DNA of 64,000 nt from Undibacterium sp. CCC3.4 (GTDB taxonomy: Bacteria; Pseudomonadota; Gammaproteobacteria; Burkholderiales; Burkholderiaceae_D), in NCBI RefSeq assembly GCF_034347425.1, contig NZ_CP133779.1, positions 3,906,001 to 3,970,000 of the forward strand, in the 5' to 3' direction. The notes under the pieces were generated by a model. The model was not told the DNA's origin, did not search any database, and saw nothing but the letters and a program-made list of their open reading frames with translations. Below, one piece after another: positions 6,719 to 16,424 of the stretch. A program made the position numbers and the translations under genes. Position 1 is the stretch's first letter, and each line of letters starts with the position of its first letter.

Positions 6719-9361
6719 ATGGATAAGCATTATCTTTCGGCGCTGTTCGCGCCGCGTTCGCTGGTGGTCTTTGCCGGCACTGGCGAGGCCGAACAAACAC
6801 CGTTGGCGCGGGTACTGAGCGCCCATCTGGCGGCCGACAAATTTGCCGGTCAAGTCAGTTTTCTTGACATTGGCATGAGCGGCACCCACAGCGATTTAGT
6901 GGCGGCACGCGCCGATCTGGTACTCATCGCCCTGCCCGATGAACAATTATGCACGGCACTCGATTTTGCCGGACGTTTGCAATGTAAAGCCGTACTGATC
7001 ATTTCACACGGCGTAGCGGCGACAATGCGCACGACGCTGCATCAAATCGCCAGTCAGCATGGAATTTTTCTGCTCGGTCCCAACAGCATGGGTTTTCAGA
7101 TTCCGAAAAACCAACTCAATGCCAGCACCCTCGGTCGCCTCGCCAAACCCGGCGGCATCGCCGTGCTGTCGCAATCGGGCGCATTGGCGAGTTCGATACT
7201 CGACTGGGCCGCCAAGGGCGGCATTGGTTTTTCTGCCGTCATTTCACTCGGCCCCGACAGCGCGGTCGATTTGGCCGATGCCCTCGATTATCTGGCACAA
7301 GACCGGCATACTCAGAGCATCGTGGTCTATCTCGAAGGCATACGCAATGCGCGTCGCTTCATGAGTGCCTTGCGTGCCGCCGCCAATGCGAAACCGGTCA
7401 TCATCCTCAAAGCCAACCACAGCGGTGTCGATGCCGACAGTTTCGATGCCATTTTCGATACCGCTTTACAACGTGCCGGTGCGGTGCGGGTACGCTCGTT
7501 AGTACAATTATTCGCCGCCACCAAGTGTCTGTCGGCACGCCATCTGCCGATTGGACGGCGCTTGGCCATCATTTCCAATGGCGGCGGGCCGGCCGTGCTG
7601 GCACTCGATGCCGCGCACGCACTGGGTCTGCAACCGGTCGCCTTGGCGGCAGCAGCAGCACAAGCCTTGGCCGCGCAGCTTTCGCCGCTGGCCCAATTGA
7701 GTAACATCCTCGACCTCGGCCATGCCGCCGATGCCGGGCAATTTCGCGCCGCCCTCGAAGCCTGTGCCCACAGTAATGAAATCGATGGCATTTTAGTGAT
7801 CCTTTCCCCCACCCCCGGAACTGATGACAGCTTGATCGCCCATGCCTTGGCCGAGCACTATGCCACACTTGGCAAGCCGCTGCTGACGTGCTGGATGGGC
7901 GATGAACAAGTCGCCCAAGCACGCACGATTCTGCATCGCGCGGCAATTCCGAGTTTTCGCACGCCGGAAGCAGCGGTCGACGCCTTCCATCATATTTCGC
8001 GCTTCCATCAAAATCAGCAATTGCTGCGCCAAGTCCCCGCACCCTTATCGCAATTGGCGAAACCCGATCTCGAAGGCGCACGCATACTGATAGAAAGCGT
8101 GCTGGCCGAACGACGGCGCGTGCTGACCGAGATGGAGTCGAAAGCCTTGCTGTCGGCATTCCATATTCCCGTCACCAAAACGATCTTGGCGCGCTCGGCC
8201 AATGAAGCCATGTTAGTCGCCAATCAGCTCGCTTATCCGGTAGCCTTGAAGATCGATGCGCCCGATATAAGCCACAAATCGGAAGTACAAGGGGTAGCCT
8301 TGAATATTCTCAATGGTGCCGGCGTACGCGATACCTGGCAAACCATGATGGCGACCGTCAGCCGATTGCGTCCCGAAGCCCGCATCAATGGCGTGACGGT
8401 ACAAAATATGTCGGGCAAGCCGCTCGGTCGCGAACTCTATATCGGCATGCTCAGCGATCCCTTGTTCGGTCCGGTGATCGCTTTCGGTGCCGGCGGGGTG
8501 ATGAGTGATTTGATCGCCGACCGCGCACTCGAACTGCCACCGTTAAACCAATTCTTGGCACAAGGTTTGATCGCACGCGCACGCGCCGCCGCCATGCTCG
8601 GTCCTTGGCACGGTGCGGCGGCGGTGCAGCGCGAAGCGCTCGAGCAAATTTTATTGCGGGTGTCGGAAATGGTGTGCGCGCTGCCGCAGTTACGCGAGCT
8701 CGATATCAATCCGGTCATCGTCGATCACGATGGGGCCTTGGTGGTCGATGCCCGCATCGTGGTTGACCATGCGCCGGCCGAACCGGGCAATTATCAGCAT
8801 CTGGCGATTTCGCCGTATCCATCCGACCGCGAAACCGAATGGCCGCTGCGCGACGGCAGCCGTTATATTGTGCGTCCGTTGCATCCGCACGACGCCGATA
8901 TGCTGCAAGCGCTGGTGCGCGGTTTGTCGGAGGAGAGCCGGTATTTTCGCTTCGTCTCATCGATGCGCGAATTATCCGAGCGCATGCTGGCGCAATTCAC
9001 GCTGATCGATTACGACCGTGAAATGGCGCTGGTGGCGATTTACCCACAGCGCAGCGTCGATGAACATGGACGCATCAGCGAAAGCGAGTGCATCATTGGG
9101 GTATCGCGCTATGTTACCAACCCGGACAAGAGCAGTTGTGAATTTTCCCTGCTGATTGCCGACCAATTCAGCGGCCAAGGGCTGGGCTCACGCATGATGA
9201 TGTCCATCATTGATGTCGCGCGCAGCCGTGGTTTGAGTCAGATCGAAGGTTTGGTATTGAGTAATAACAGCGGCATGCTCAAGCTCATGCGCAGCCTCGG
9301 CTTTCGCGTCGGCGTGTATGAAGAAGATCGTGACTTCAAGCTCTGCGTGAAAACTTTGTAG
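6719..9361 (+). CDS. Protein lysine acetyltransferase, ADP-forming acyl-CoA synthetase-like plus GNAT (Pat/PatZ type)
   Basis: 880 residues. The order of domains is a CoA-binding Rossmann region (~1-130, opening LSALFAPRSLVV), a succinyl-CoA-ligase-like region (~150-300, AVLSQSGALASSILDWA), an ATP-grasp region (~480-700, YPVALKIDAPDISHKSEVQGV) and a C-terminal GNAT domain (~720-880) with the acetyl-CoA loop QFSGQGLGSRMM and the conserved glutamate in CEFSLLIAD. The phospho-histidine stretch of true ADP-forming acetyl-CoA synthetases (SHTGALAG type) is shortened and altered here (ILKANHSGVDAD), as in E. coli PatZ, so the synthetase part is probably regulatory rather than catalytic. It sits 52 bases after the deacetylase gene, giving a likely writer/eraser operon. 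Confidence 0.93.
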   Translation: MDKHYLSALFAPRSLVVFAGTGEAEQTPLARVLSAHLAADKFAGQVSFLDIGMSGTHSDLVAARADLVLIALPDEQLCTALDFAGRLQCKAVLIISHGVAATMRTTLHQIASQHGIFLLGPNSMGFQIPKNQLNASTLGRLAKPGGIAVLSQSGALASSILDWAAKGGIGFSAVISLGPDSAVDLADALDYLAQDRHTQSIVVYLEGIRNARRFMSALRAAANAKPVIILKANHSGVDADSFDAIFDTALQRAGAVRVRSLVQLFAATKCLSARHLPIGRRLAIISNGGGPAVLALDAAHALGLQPVALAAAAAQALAAQLSPLAQLSNILDLGHAADAGQFRAALEACAHSNEIDGILVILSPTPGTDDSLIAHALAEHYATLGKPLLTCWMGDEQVAQARTILHRAAIPSFRTPEAAVDAFHHISRFHQNQQLLRQVPAPLSQLAKPDLEGARILIESVLAERRRVLTEMESKALLSAFHIPVTKTILARSANEAMLVANQLAYPVALKIDAPDISHKSEVQGVALNILNGAGVRDTWQTMMATVSRLRPEARINGVTVQNMSGKPLGRELYIGMLSDPLFGPVIAFGAGGVMSDLIADRALELPPLNQFLAQGLIARARAAAMLGPWHGAAAVQREALEQILLRVSEMVCALPQLRELDINPVIVDHDGALVVDARIVVDHAPAEPGNYQHLAISPYPSDRETEWPLRDGSRYIVRPLHPHDADMLQALVRGLSEESRYFRFVSSMRELSERMLAQFTLIDYDREMALVAIYPQRSVDEHGRISESECIIGVSRYVTNPDKSSCEFSLLIADQFSGQGLGSRMMMSIIDVARSRGLSQIEGLVLSNNSGMLKLMRSLGFRVGVYEEDRDFKLCVKTL

Positions 9362-9382
9362 TCAGCGGTAACGGCGCTTGAC

Positions 9383-9970
9383 TCAGGCGCTGGTATCGAG
9401 AAAACTGCCCACTGCGACACTGCCCTGCACATTGGCTGCCACCAGTTTGAGAAATGATTGCAAACTGGTTTGGCTGGGGTTGCCGCCACTATCGGTGATC
9501 AGGCTGTTGAACGATTTTTGCAGGCTGCCGCTGGCTTCGCTGCTGCCATTGTCGAGCTGGGTAACGAGTTTTTGTAAGCTGCTTTGTAATTTGGCCGTCG
9601 GGCTCGAAGAGTCGAGTTGGACTGCGGCGACTGCCGCACTGTTGCTGGTAGAGTTAGTGGTCGACGCGGACAGGCCGGGCAGCGAAGAATACAAATTACT
9701 GAGAAAATCGGACGAAGACTGCTCAGTGGTCGAGGACAACAAGCTCGACAAGTCGGCACCGGAATTCACTTGTGCCAAGGCCTGCTGTAATGCGGCGGCA
9801 AGGCTGCTGCTGTTTCCCGAGCTGGCCGCCGAAGTGGCATTGCTATTGGTTGTGCCGGTCAACACGGCACTCAGTGCGCTGGCCGAAGTCGCCGCCGTGG
9901 CACCACTGCTGCTGCCGGTAAGCTTGCCGATAGCTTGGTAATTAGTTGCGCCCAACGAAGCGATGCTCAT
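9383..9970 (-). CDS. Ser/Thr/Ala-rich low-complexity protein of unknown function
   Basis: 195 residues, dominated by Ser, Thr, Ala, Leu, Asn and Gln, with no cysteine and few charged residues. No signal peptide or membrane helix is visible. The middle contains amphipathic stretches (LAAALQQALAQV, LQSSLQKLVTQLDN, LQSFLKLVAANVQGS). A strong ribosome binding site (GGGAGAA, 4 bases before ATG) and the flanking spacing argue for a real gene. The family was not recognised. The composition resembles secreted or flagellar-type substrates exported without a cleaved signal, which is only a suggestion. It converges with the acetyltransferase gene, 21 bases apart. Confidence 0.7.
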   Translation of the reverse strand: MSIASLGATNYQAIGKLTGSSSGATAATSASALSAVLTGTTNSNATSAASSGNSSSLAAALQQALAQVNSGADLSSLLSSTTEQSSSDFLSNLYSSLPGLSASTTNSTSNSAAVAAVQLDSSSPTAKLQSSLQKLVTQLDNGSSEASGSLQKSFNSLITDSGGNPSQTSLQSFLKLVAANVQGSVAVGSFLDTSA

Positions 9971-10083
9971 GATTTCTCCCGAATTGCATGCAGAATTACA
10001 TTCTCGGCCAGCTTGGCCGGCATGTCAATCGACGTTCGTGCGGGTTCATGCGAAAATAATGGCTGCGATGCGGGTGGCGAGCA

Positions 10084-11013
10084 TCAACTGACTGAAATTT
10101 GTAAACTTGGATCTGTTTCGCACGATCGAACAACTTCATTGTAGCGCTCCACCAGTCGCTCAACCGTGACTCTCCGCTCAGCAGTTTTGAATTGACTGAG
10201 CTCATAGACGTTGGTGGCAATGAATTGTTCTACTTCCAAGATATCAATGCGACCTGCGATACCTTGTATTTCAGCCAAGGATTCTGCTGCTGGCATACTC
10301 GCGTAGGTCGTGACGATGATGGGTCTGACACCAGAGTGAAGATTTCCTTCGCATTTACGCATGAGCGCCTCACCCGGAGCGCTGGTAACATGGATGACGA
10401 CCTCATCAATAATAAAATCACCACCGCGGGAACTCATTGCATCTGAAACAGAAAAACCATGGTTCTGCACAACGCTCTCAGCTAATACGAGACTGAGTTT
10501 GGCACCGACCAAATGCTGCATGACCGCCCCTGCATACATCGTCCCTGGATTTTCTTTTTGCCGTTTGATTGCTTGTTGCAGCAGGTCTCGTACTATCGCA
10601 CGCAAAGAGATGCTGGTATCGTATTTCAACACAAAAGGCTTGGCAGCAAAAAAATCTTTCACCCGCTCTACCCACCACGCTTCGATCACAGGCATATCAG
10701 CTAAATCATCTTGATGGAGTTGATTCAGAAAAGTAACATACTGCTGCATATTTCCCAAACTTCCACGACTGGTGCGGCCACCTTCCTCCGCCAGAACCCG
10801 CGATTCCCCATGTTCTTTCAGAATCGATTGCACCGCAGATTTTCCTAATCCCAGTACCTGCCCTTGACTATCTGTCAGCAACACCGACGAGTCAAGTGGC
10901 AAGCCTTCGTTTTTCGCAAGGCGGGTCACAAAGAGAATCGAGGCAAGTTTTCCTTTTGAAGTTAATTTATTGCTTTTTTGATACTCAACAAGTATTTCAA
11001 TGAGTTTGCTCAT
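10084..11013 (-). CDS. DUF4928-like protein, probable type II restriction endonuclease
   Basis: 309 residues (MSKLIEILVEYQKSNKLTSKGKLASIL...). The family resembles DUF4928, proteins found beside C5-cytosine methyltransferases and thought to be their restriction partners; this is recalled from memory. Candidate nuclease-core residues lie in the C-terminal half: GGDFIIDEVVIHV, then a long RPIIVTTYASM strand. The start is set by an ATGA overlap with the methyltransferase stop (4 nt) and not by the longer frame to 11067. The gene order, methyltransferase first and nuclease second, would let protection precede cutting. The recognition sequence cannot be inferred. Confidence 0.75.
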   Translation of the reverse strand: MSKLIEILVEYQKSNKLTSKGKLASILFVTRLAKNEGLPLDSSVLLTDSQGQVLGLGKSAVQSILKEHGESRVLAEEGGRTSRGSLGNMQQYVTFLNQLHQDDLADMPVIEAWWVERVKDFFAAKPFVLKYDTSISLRAIVRDLLQQAIKRQKENPGTMYAGAVMQHLVGAKLSLVLAESVVQNHGFSVSDAMSSRGGDFIIDEVVIHVTSAPGEALMRKCEGNLHSGVRPIIVTTYASMPAAESLAEIQGIAGRIDILEVEQFIATNVYELSQFKTAERRVTVERLVERYNEVVRSCETDPSLQISVS

Positions 11014-12131
11014 GCAATTACTTTCAGCAAGGGAGAAAGCAAAAATTCCGCAAGAAACCGGGCGCATGGTGCTGCTACAGCGTCACCCATTGCCATATAA
11101 CCATCGTTATACGATCCAGGAAGTTGGAAAGATTCCGGCGCACCCATAAGACGAGCCGTTTCACGTACCGTCAGCAGTCGTGTCAGAAGTTTTTTATTTT
11201 TTTTTATGACTAAAAACTGCCGACTACTGCCACCTTTCGGTGTGCGTAGACACCCCGCAACCCCATCAAAACGCAACTCGAGAACTTGCTTCGATGCCCG
11301 CGTTCGCTTATAGCCAGGCGCAGCGACAACGCTTGCATGGTCCAGCATTTTTCTGTGCTTATCAGGAATCAAGGCTATATTGCGTGCAGACTTTTCCTCA
11401 TCATCGCACTGCGCAGTCCATTCGATAATATCGTTGAGATGAATTTTTCGCGGCTCGGGTGCGGCCAGCTTCCACCACAACCAGCCATCAAGGTCTTTTG
11501 CCGCAGTGACGAAGGCTTTCGGATGCAGCCAAGTCGGGCCATCGGTCAAAAGCTGCGCTGGAATCACCAGCGCTTCTTTCACCGCAATGACAAAAACCCT
11601 TGGTCGAGAATGCGGCACCCAATGTACGGCATCCAACTGTATCGCACCAACGACATAGCCGCGCTTGCGCAGCGCTGCATGCAGCATGCGATACTGACTG
11701 CCACCGTCTACCGACATCAATCCGGTCACATTTTCAGCGACCAAAATTTCAGGCATTTCCGTCATTTCATCCATTACGCGCAACCACTCCCACACCAAAC
11801 CGCTGCGCTTACCATCTATTCCGGCAATGAGACCAGCCAAGGATAAATCCTGACAAGGAAAGCTGGCCCAAGAAAGCGGTGCCGCTGGCAGGCTTGCACC
11901 TTTAATATCGGCTATCGAGCCAAGGTGGAAATGCTGTTTGCCATGGTTGGCATGATAAACAGCAGCCTTTTTTTCGGAAATATCGTTTGCCCAGATCGCT
12001 GTGAAATTCTGTTTTAAAGCATAAGCAACCAGACCACTGCCGGCAAAAAATTCAAGATAGCCAGGCAGTACGCTTTTCCCATTTTTCATGGCGCGCCGCG
12101 GAAATGCTGCGGCACTTGCTTGTCGGTCCAT
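11010..12131 (-). CDS. DNA (cytosine-5-)-methyltransferase of a type II restriction-modification system
   Basis: 373 residues with the ordered C5-methyltransferase motifs: motif I LEFFAGSGLVAYAL (SAM binding), motif IV SFPCQDLSLAG with the catalytic cysteine, motif VI AENVTG, motif VIII region QLDAVHWVPHSRPRVFV, then a target-recognition region and motifs IX/X (ETARLMGAPESFQLPG, MAMGDAVAAP). It methylates cytosine in a specific DNA site and protects it from the coupled nuclease. GAGGAAA lies five bases before the ATG. It is the first gene of a two-gene operon. A MITE-like element sits 44 bases upstream, consistent with an acquired island. Confidence 0.93.
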   Translation of the reverse strand: MDRQASAAAFPRRAMKNGKSVLPGYLEFFAGSGLVAYALKQNFTAIWANDISEKKAAVYHANHGKQHFHLGSIADIKGASLPAAPLSWASFPCQDLSLAGLIAGIDGKRSGLVWEWLRVMDEMTEMPEILVAENVTGLMSVDGGSQYRMLHAALRKRGYVVGAIQLDAVHWVPHSRPRVFVIAVKEALVIPAQLLTDGPTWLHPKAFVTAAKDLDGWLWWKLAAPEPRKIHLNDIIEWTAQCDDEEKSARNIALIPDKHRKMLDHASVVAAPGYKRTRASKQVLELRFDGVAGCLRTPKGGSSRQFLVIKKNKKLLTRLLTVRETARLMGAPESFQLPGSYNDGYMAMGDAVAAPCARFLAEFLLSPLLKVIA

Positions 12132-12174
12132 TATATTTCCTCAGTATTTCGATTACACATGCGTGCCAAGCCAC

Positions 12175-12341
12175 TTAAGGAAGCGCAGATTTAATCCAAG
12201 TGGTTTGCCCGCCGCCACTGAGGCGCACTGCTGCGTTGCCTTTTGCTGTCAATAGCTCGCTATTGACAGCAAAAGACGCCTTGCATTGCATCCTCATTGG
12301 CAACGGACAATTCCACAGCGATTAAATCCGCGCTTCCTTAA
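12175..12341. mobile_element. MITE-like element: 22-bp terminal inverted repeats and a central perfect hairpin
   Basis: The ends ttaaggaagcgcagattta (from 12175) and the complement of taaatccgcgcttccttaa (to 12341) form near-perfect inverted repeats of about 22 bp with one mismatch. Each begins with TTAA, which might be a target site. In the middle, 12241-12255 and 12260-12274 form a perfect 15-bp stem with a 4-base loop. At 167 bp it has no coding capacity. It occupies most of the 328-base gap between the methyltransferase and the reductase gene. The parental transposase family was not identified. Confidence 0.6.
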
Positions 12342-12459
12342 CGTTTTTTTGCACTGTACACGCATACAGCTTTTCTGGTCAAGGTCGCGTTCCCTTTTCA
12401 GTTCATGTAATTAAGCCATACCTTCGACGAGGTATGAATGTTTTACCGCTCTGCATTTC

Positions 12460-13404
12460 TCAATACCCCAGCGCACGATCCACCGTCGCCGGCAAACTGC
12501 CATCGGCATGGTATTGCCGGATCGTGGCAGCGACGATGGCTGCGGCGCTGGCGCGGTCGGTTGGTGCCGAGCAATGCGGCAGCACGCTCACTGCCGGGTG
12601 CTGCCATTGCCAGGCCTCGGCTGGCAAGGGTTCGCTGCGAAATACATCGAGTACGGCATGGCTGAGGTGACCGTCGTCGAGTGCGGCACGCAAATCCTGA
12701 TCGACGACGATGGCACCGCGGGCGAAATTGATCAAGGATGCGCCGGTCGGCAGTTGCCGCAGCATGGATGCATCGAGCAAGTCGCGCGTGGCGGCTGTCA
12801 AAGGTAACAAGCACACGAGGATGTTGGTTTGCGCTAACAGCAGCGGCAATTCGGCGGCCCCGGCAAAGCAGCGCACGCCGCTTATTTGTTTGGTTTCACG
12901 ACTCCAGCCAGCTACTTTAAATCCGGCAGCGAGCAAACTGCGCGCCGCGGCCGCGCCGAGTGCACCCAAGCCCAATAAGCCGATGGTTTGACTGCCGGCG
13001 CTACGGTACGGCCGCGCCTGCCACAGGCCTTGTCGCTGTTGCCGCGCATAGGCCGGCATCTCGCGATGCAGGTACAAAGTCCAGGCCAGCACGGCTTCGG
13101 CCATGGTCGCCGCCAATTGCGGGTCAAGCAAACGCACCAGCGGCCACGCCTGCGGCCCGGCCTCCTGCAGCAAACGTTCGACGCCGGCCCAGACGCTGTG
13201 GACCCATTGCAATTGCGGCAGTTGCTGCAATTGGGCCGGTTCGGGATTAGCGACGATGGCGATGCGCACCGCCTTTTTTTCCGTTTCGCTGAGGGTAGAG
13301 AAAGCGACGATGCGCTGTTCGGGCAAGGCGGCCTGCAAGGCGGCGACCCAGTTGGCGGTGGTGGCGGCATCGCTGGCTAAAAAGGGAATGACAGAAGTCG
13401 GCAT
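12460..13404 (-). CDS. ghrA: Glyoxylate/hydroxypyruvate reductase A-like D-2-hydroxyacid dehydrogenase
   Basis: 314 residues, typical of GhrA. The NAD(P)-binding motif GLLGLGALG is in the centre, and the catalytic triad of the family is present: Arg in INFARGAIVV, Glu in VFRSEPLP, and His in LPHCSAPTD. It reduces glyoxylate and hydroxypyruvate to glycolate and glycerate with NADPH in the cytoplasm. The N-terminal domain is short and diverged, as usual for this subgroup. It is a single gene on the minus strand with no strong ribosome binding site. A short hairpin (cataccttcgacgaggtatg, 12417-12436) follows it and may act in termination. Substrate assignment is by family resemblance. Confidence 0.85.
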   Translation of the reverse strand: MPTSVIPFLASDAATTANWVAALQAALPEQRIVAFSTLSETEKKAVRIAIVANPEPAQLQQLPQLQWVHSVWAGVERLLQEAGPQAWPLVRLLDPQLAATMAEAVLAWTLYLHREMPAYARQQRQGLWQARPYRSAGSQTIGLLGLGALGAAAARSLLAAGFKVAGWSRETKQISGVRCFAGAAELPLLLAQTNILVCLLPLTAATRDLLDASMLRQLPTGASLINFARGAIVVDQDLRAALDDGHLSHAVLDVFRSEPLPAEAWQWQHPAVSVLPHCSAPTDRASAAAIVAATIRQYHADGSLPATVDRALGY

Positions 13405-13500
13405 AGGGAAAATCGATGAAGTAGTGGTCGCACAGCGCGTAACAGTGGTGATTTTACGCCGGAACGGCTAGCATGAGCGCTTGGAAAATCAGGAACGCCC

Positions 13501-13929
13501 ATGCCCAAAGCAGTAAACATACATGAAACCAGCGACTGGAATGCCTGGTTTGACGGCTCAGCCAAACCGAACCCCGGCGCATGCCTGCTCGCTTGCATCG
13601 TGCGCGGACCGGCCGGCGAAGTGCATCAGCAAACTCGCGCACTCGGTTATGGTGACAGCAGCGATGCCGAATACCAGGCGCTGATCGCGGCGCTGGAATT
13701 GCTGCTGGCTTTACTCGGCCCGGCACCGACCGTGAGCATACTGCTGCGCGGTGACAGCCAGGTGGTGATCAATGACGTGCTCGGCAGTAGCGCCGCGGCA
13801 GTGCGCCTGCAAGACTACCGCGCACGTGCCTGCACTCTGATGGCACAATTGCCCGGACTGCGCCTGAAATGGGTTCCACGACACAAGAATACCGAAGCCG
13901 ATGCCCTGCTGCGTGCGCCAAGCGTTTGA
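13501..13929 (+). CDS. Ribonuclease H-fold protein (RNase HI-like)
   Basis: 142 residues. It carries the four RNase H acidic residues: D18 in [12 protein letters not shown]57 in DAEYQAL, D85 in RGDSQVVI and D134 in NTEADAL. It would cut RNA in RNA-DNA hybrids. It is closer to the RVT_3/RnhA-like side group than to canonical E. coli RNase HI, which has a longer basic region. AGGAA precedes the ATG at good spacing. The C-terminus ends soon after the last active-site residue. The YgiQ gene starts 62 bases downstream. Confidence 0.85.
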   Translation: MPKAVNIHETSDWNAWFDGSAKPNPGACLLACIVRGPAGEVHQQTRALGYGDSSDAEYQALIAALELLLALLGPAPTVSILLRGDSQVVINDVLGSSAAAVRLQDYRARACTLMAQLPGLRLKWVPRHKNTEADALLRAPSV

Positions 13930-13991
13930 TTCTTCAGCATAATTTATCAGCTCGCCGGCAAACGCGCGCAGATTCCGGTACAATCGCGCCC

Positions 13992-16280
13992 ATGAATCCT
14001 CAGCCTAAAAATCTTTTCTCGTTCCCGCGCTTTCGCACCGATGTCGGTGGCAGCCACACCGCGCCCTTCTTGCCTATGTCTCGCGCCGAAATGGATGTGC
14101 TGGGCTGGGACAGTTGCGATGTCATTTTAGTCACCGGCGACGCTTATATCGACCATCCGAGTTTCGGCATGGCGCTGATCGGCCGCTTGCTCGAGCATCA
14201 CGGTTTTCGCGTCGGAATCATCAGCCAACCGGATTGGCAATCGGCGGCGGCGTTTCGAGTGCTCGGTAAGCCGAATCTGTATTTCGGCGTCACCGCCGGG
14301 AATATGGATTCCATGGTCAACCGCTACACGGCCGATCGCAAAATCCGCTCGGAAGATGCCTACACCCCGGATGGCGACCGCAGCAAGCGGCCCGACCGCG
14401 CCTTGGTGGTGTATGCCCAGCGTGCACGCGAAGCCTTCCCCGATGCCAACATCGTCGTCGGCAGCATCGAAGCGAGCTTACGCCGGATTGCCCACTACGA
14501 TTATTGGTCGGATAAAGTACGTCGTTCGGTCTTACCCGATTCCAAGGCCGATATTTTATTGTTCGGCAATGCAGAACGCGCGCTGATCGATCTCAGCCAT
14601 CGTCTCGGTCAAGGCGAAGCGATAGAACAGATTCGCGATTTGCGTGGCACGGCTTTCATGGTGGCACGCGGTTGGCTGCCGGATGCGGAATGGAGCGAAA
14701 TTAACTCGATCAAGCTCGATACCCCGGGCAAGGTAGAAACGCATACCGATCCGTATGCGATGACGCCGGAAAAAGACGCCAAATGCGCCACCGACGGCAG
14801 TGCTGCAGCGGCACCGACCCCTGACGTGGTGGCACAACAAGCGATCCGCATCATGAGCCGCGAAGAGCGGCAACTGATGTTGCGCAATAAATTACATAAG
14901 TCGGTGATCCGCTTGCCCTCGTTTGATCAAGTCAAGGACGATGCCGTGATGTATGCGCATGCCTCGCGCGTGTTCCATCTGGAAGCCAATCCTGGCAATG
15001 CCAAGGCTTTGGTGCAGGGACACGGCGAGCGCGATGTCTGGCTCAATCCGCCGCCGCTGCCGCTGGCGATGGATGAAATGGATGGCGTGTACGACCGCGC
15101 GTATGCGCGTGCGCCGCATCCGGCCTATGGCAAGGCCAAGATTCCGGCTTGGGACATGATACGTTTCTCGGTCAATATCATGCGTGGCTGTTTCGGTGGC
15201 TGTACTTTCTGTTCGATCACCGAACATGAAGGACGCATCATTCAAAGCCGCTCGGAACCGTCGATTTTGCGTGAGATTGAAGAAATTCGCGACAAGGTCA
15301 AGGGCTTTACCGGCACCATTTCCGATCTTGGCGGCCCGACTGCAAATATGTATCGACTCGCTTGTAAAGATAAGAACATCGAAGAATCGTGCCGCCGCTT
15401 GTCGTGCGTGTATCCGTCGATTTGCTCGAATCTCGGTACCGACCACAGCAAATTGATTTCGATTTATCGTAAGGCGCGCGCCCTGCCCGGCATCAAGAAA
15501 ATTCTGATCAGCTCAGGCCTGCGCTACGATTTGGCCGTCCGTTCCCCCGAGTATGTGAAAGAATTGGTGACCCACCACGTCGGTGGTTTGTTGAAAATCG
15601 CACCGGAACATACTGAAGCCGATACACTGTCAAAGATGATGAAGCCGGGTATAGGCAGCTATGACGAGTTCAAACAAATGTTTGAAAAATATTCGAAAGA
15701 AGCCAATAAAGAACAGTACCTGATTCCTTACTTCATCGCCGCCCATCCGGGCTCGACCGATGAAGATATGGTCAATCTGGCGATCTGGCTGAAGAAAAAC
15801 GATTTCAAACTCGATCAGGTGCAAACCTTCATGCCCACGCCGATGGCACTGGCAACCACCATGTACCACACGCGTAAAAATCCGCTCAAGCGCGTCAGCG
15901 CCGATTCGGAAGCGGTGGAAACGGCTCGCTCGGGCAAGGTGCGCAAATTGCACAAGGCTTTGCTGCGCTATCATGCGCCGGAAAACTGGGAAATCATCCA
16001 TGAAGCCTTGGTACGTATGGGCCGACGCGATCTGATCGGCAGCGCGCCACGCCATTTGATTCCGGCCCGACAACCGGCAATCCCCGTCACTATCGATCAA
16101 AGCGGCGTCGCTAATGGTCGTCGTGTCGCGGCACCGAAGGTCAACACTTACGGTAATAAACCGCCGCCGCGCGATGGCATTCCTTTGGCAGCACCGGCCA
16201 AGCGCCCTGCCTTGTCCTACAACCGCGCCAAACCACAGGCTGCTGCCAAGCCGGCCGCGGCGAAATCCGGTCGCCGCTGA
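13992..16280 (+). CDS. YgiQ family radical SAM protein
   Basis: 762 residues. The N-terminal UPF0313 domain ([34 protein letters not shown]) is followed by a radical SAM core whose cluster cysteines are C400, C404 and C407 in [18 protein letters not shown]. The C-terminal tail is Ala/Pro/Lys-rich. The family binds a 4Fe-4S cluster and S-adenosylmethionine, but its reaction is not established. The start at 13992 is preferred because the family opens with this motif and the preceding frame from 13869 overlaps the RNase H-like gene. A rho-independent terminator follows at 16298. Confidence 0.93.
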   Translation: MNPQPKNLFSFPRFRTDVGGSHTAPFLPMSRAEMDVLGWDSCDVILVTGDAYIDHPSFGMALIGRLLEHHGFRVGIISQPDWQSAAAFRVLGKPNLYFGVTAGNMDSMVNRYTADRKIRSEDAYTPDGDRSKRPDRALVVYAQRAREAFPDANIVVGSIEASLRRIAHYDYWSDKVRRSVLPDSKADILLFGNAERALIDLSHRLGQGEAIEQIRDLRGTAFMVARGWLPDAEWSEINSIKLDTPGKVETHTDPYAMTPEKDAKCATDGSAAAAPTPDVVAQQAIRIMSREERQLMLRNKLHKSVIRLPSFDQVKDDAVMYAHASRVFHLEANPGNAKALVQGHGERDVWLNPPPLPLAMDEMDGVYDRAYARAPHPAYGKAKIPAWDMIRFSVNIMRGCFGGCTFCSITEHEGRIIQSRSEPSILREIEEIRDKVKGFTGTISDLGGPTANMYRLACKDKNIEESCRRLSCVYPSICSNLGTDHSKLISIYRKARALPGIKKILISSGLRYDLAVRSPEYVKELVTHHVGGLLKIAPEHTEADTLSKMMKPGIGSYDEFKQMFEKYSKEANKEQYLIPYFIAAHPGSTDEDMVNLAIWLKKNDFKLDQVQTFMPTPMALATTMYHTRKNPLKRVSADSEAVETARSGKVRKLHKALLRYHAPENWEIIHEALVRMGRRDLIGSAPRHLIPARQPAIPVTIDQSGVANGRRVAAPKVNTYGNKPPPRDGIPLAAPAKRPALSYNRAKPQAAAKPAAAKSGRR

Positions 16281-16297
16281 GACGCGCCTGGCTGAGC

Positions 16298-16338
16298 AAA
16301 AAAGCTGCGTCCTGAATGGTTCAGAACGCAGCTTTTTT
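16298..16338 (+). terminator. Rho-independent terminator after the YgiQ gene
   Basis: aaaaaagctgcgt (16298-16310) pairs with acgcagctttttt (16326-16338), with further pairing inside (ctgaa/ttcag), and ends in a T run. It lies 17 bases after the stop codon. The A/T symmetry makes it potentially bidirectional. Confidence 0.85.
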
Positions 16339-16424
16339 ACATCAATTTGCTTTCCGGGAGGCAAGCTGAGGTAGAATCTTTGCAGCGATTCAGAGATTTT
16401 CCACAGCAAGCTCTCGGAGGCAGT

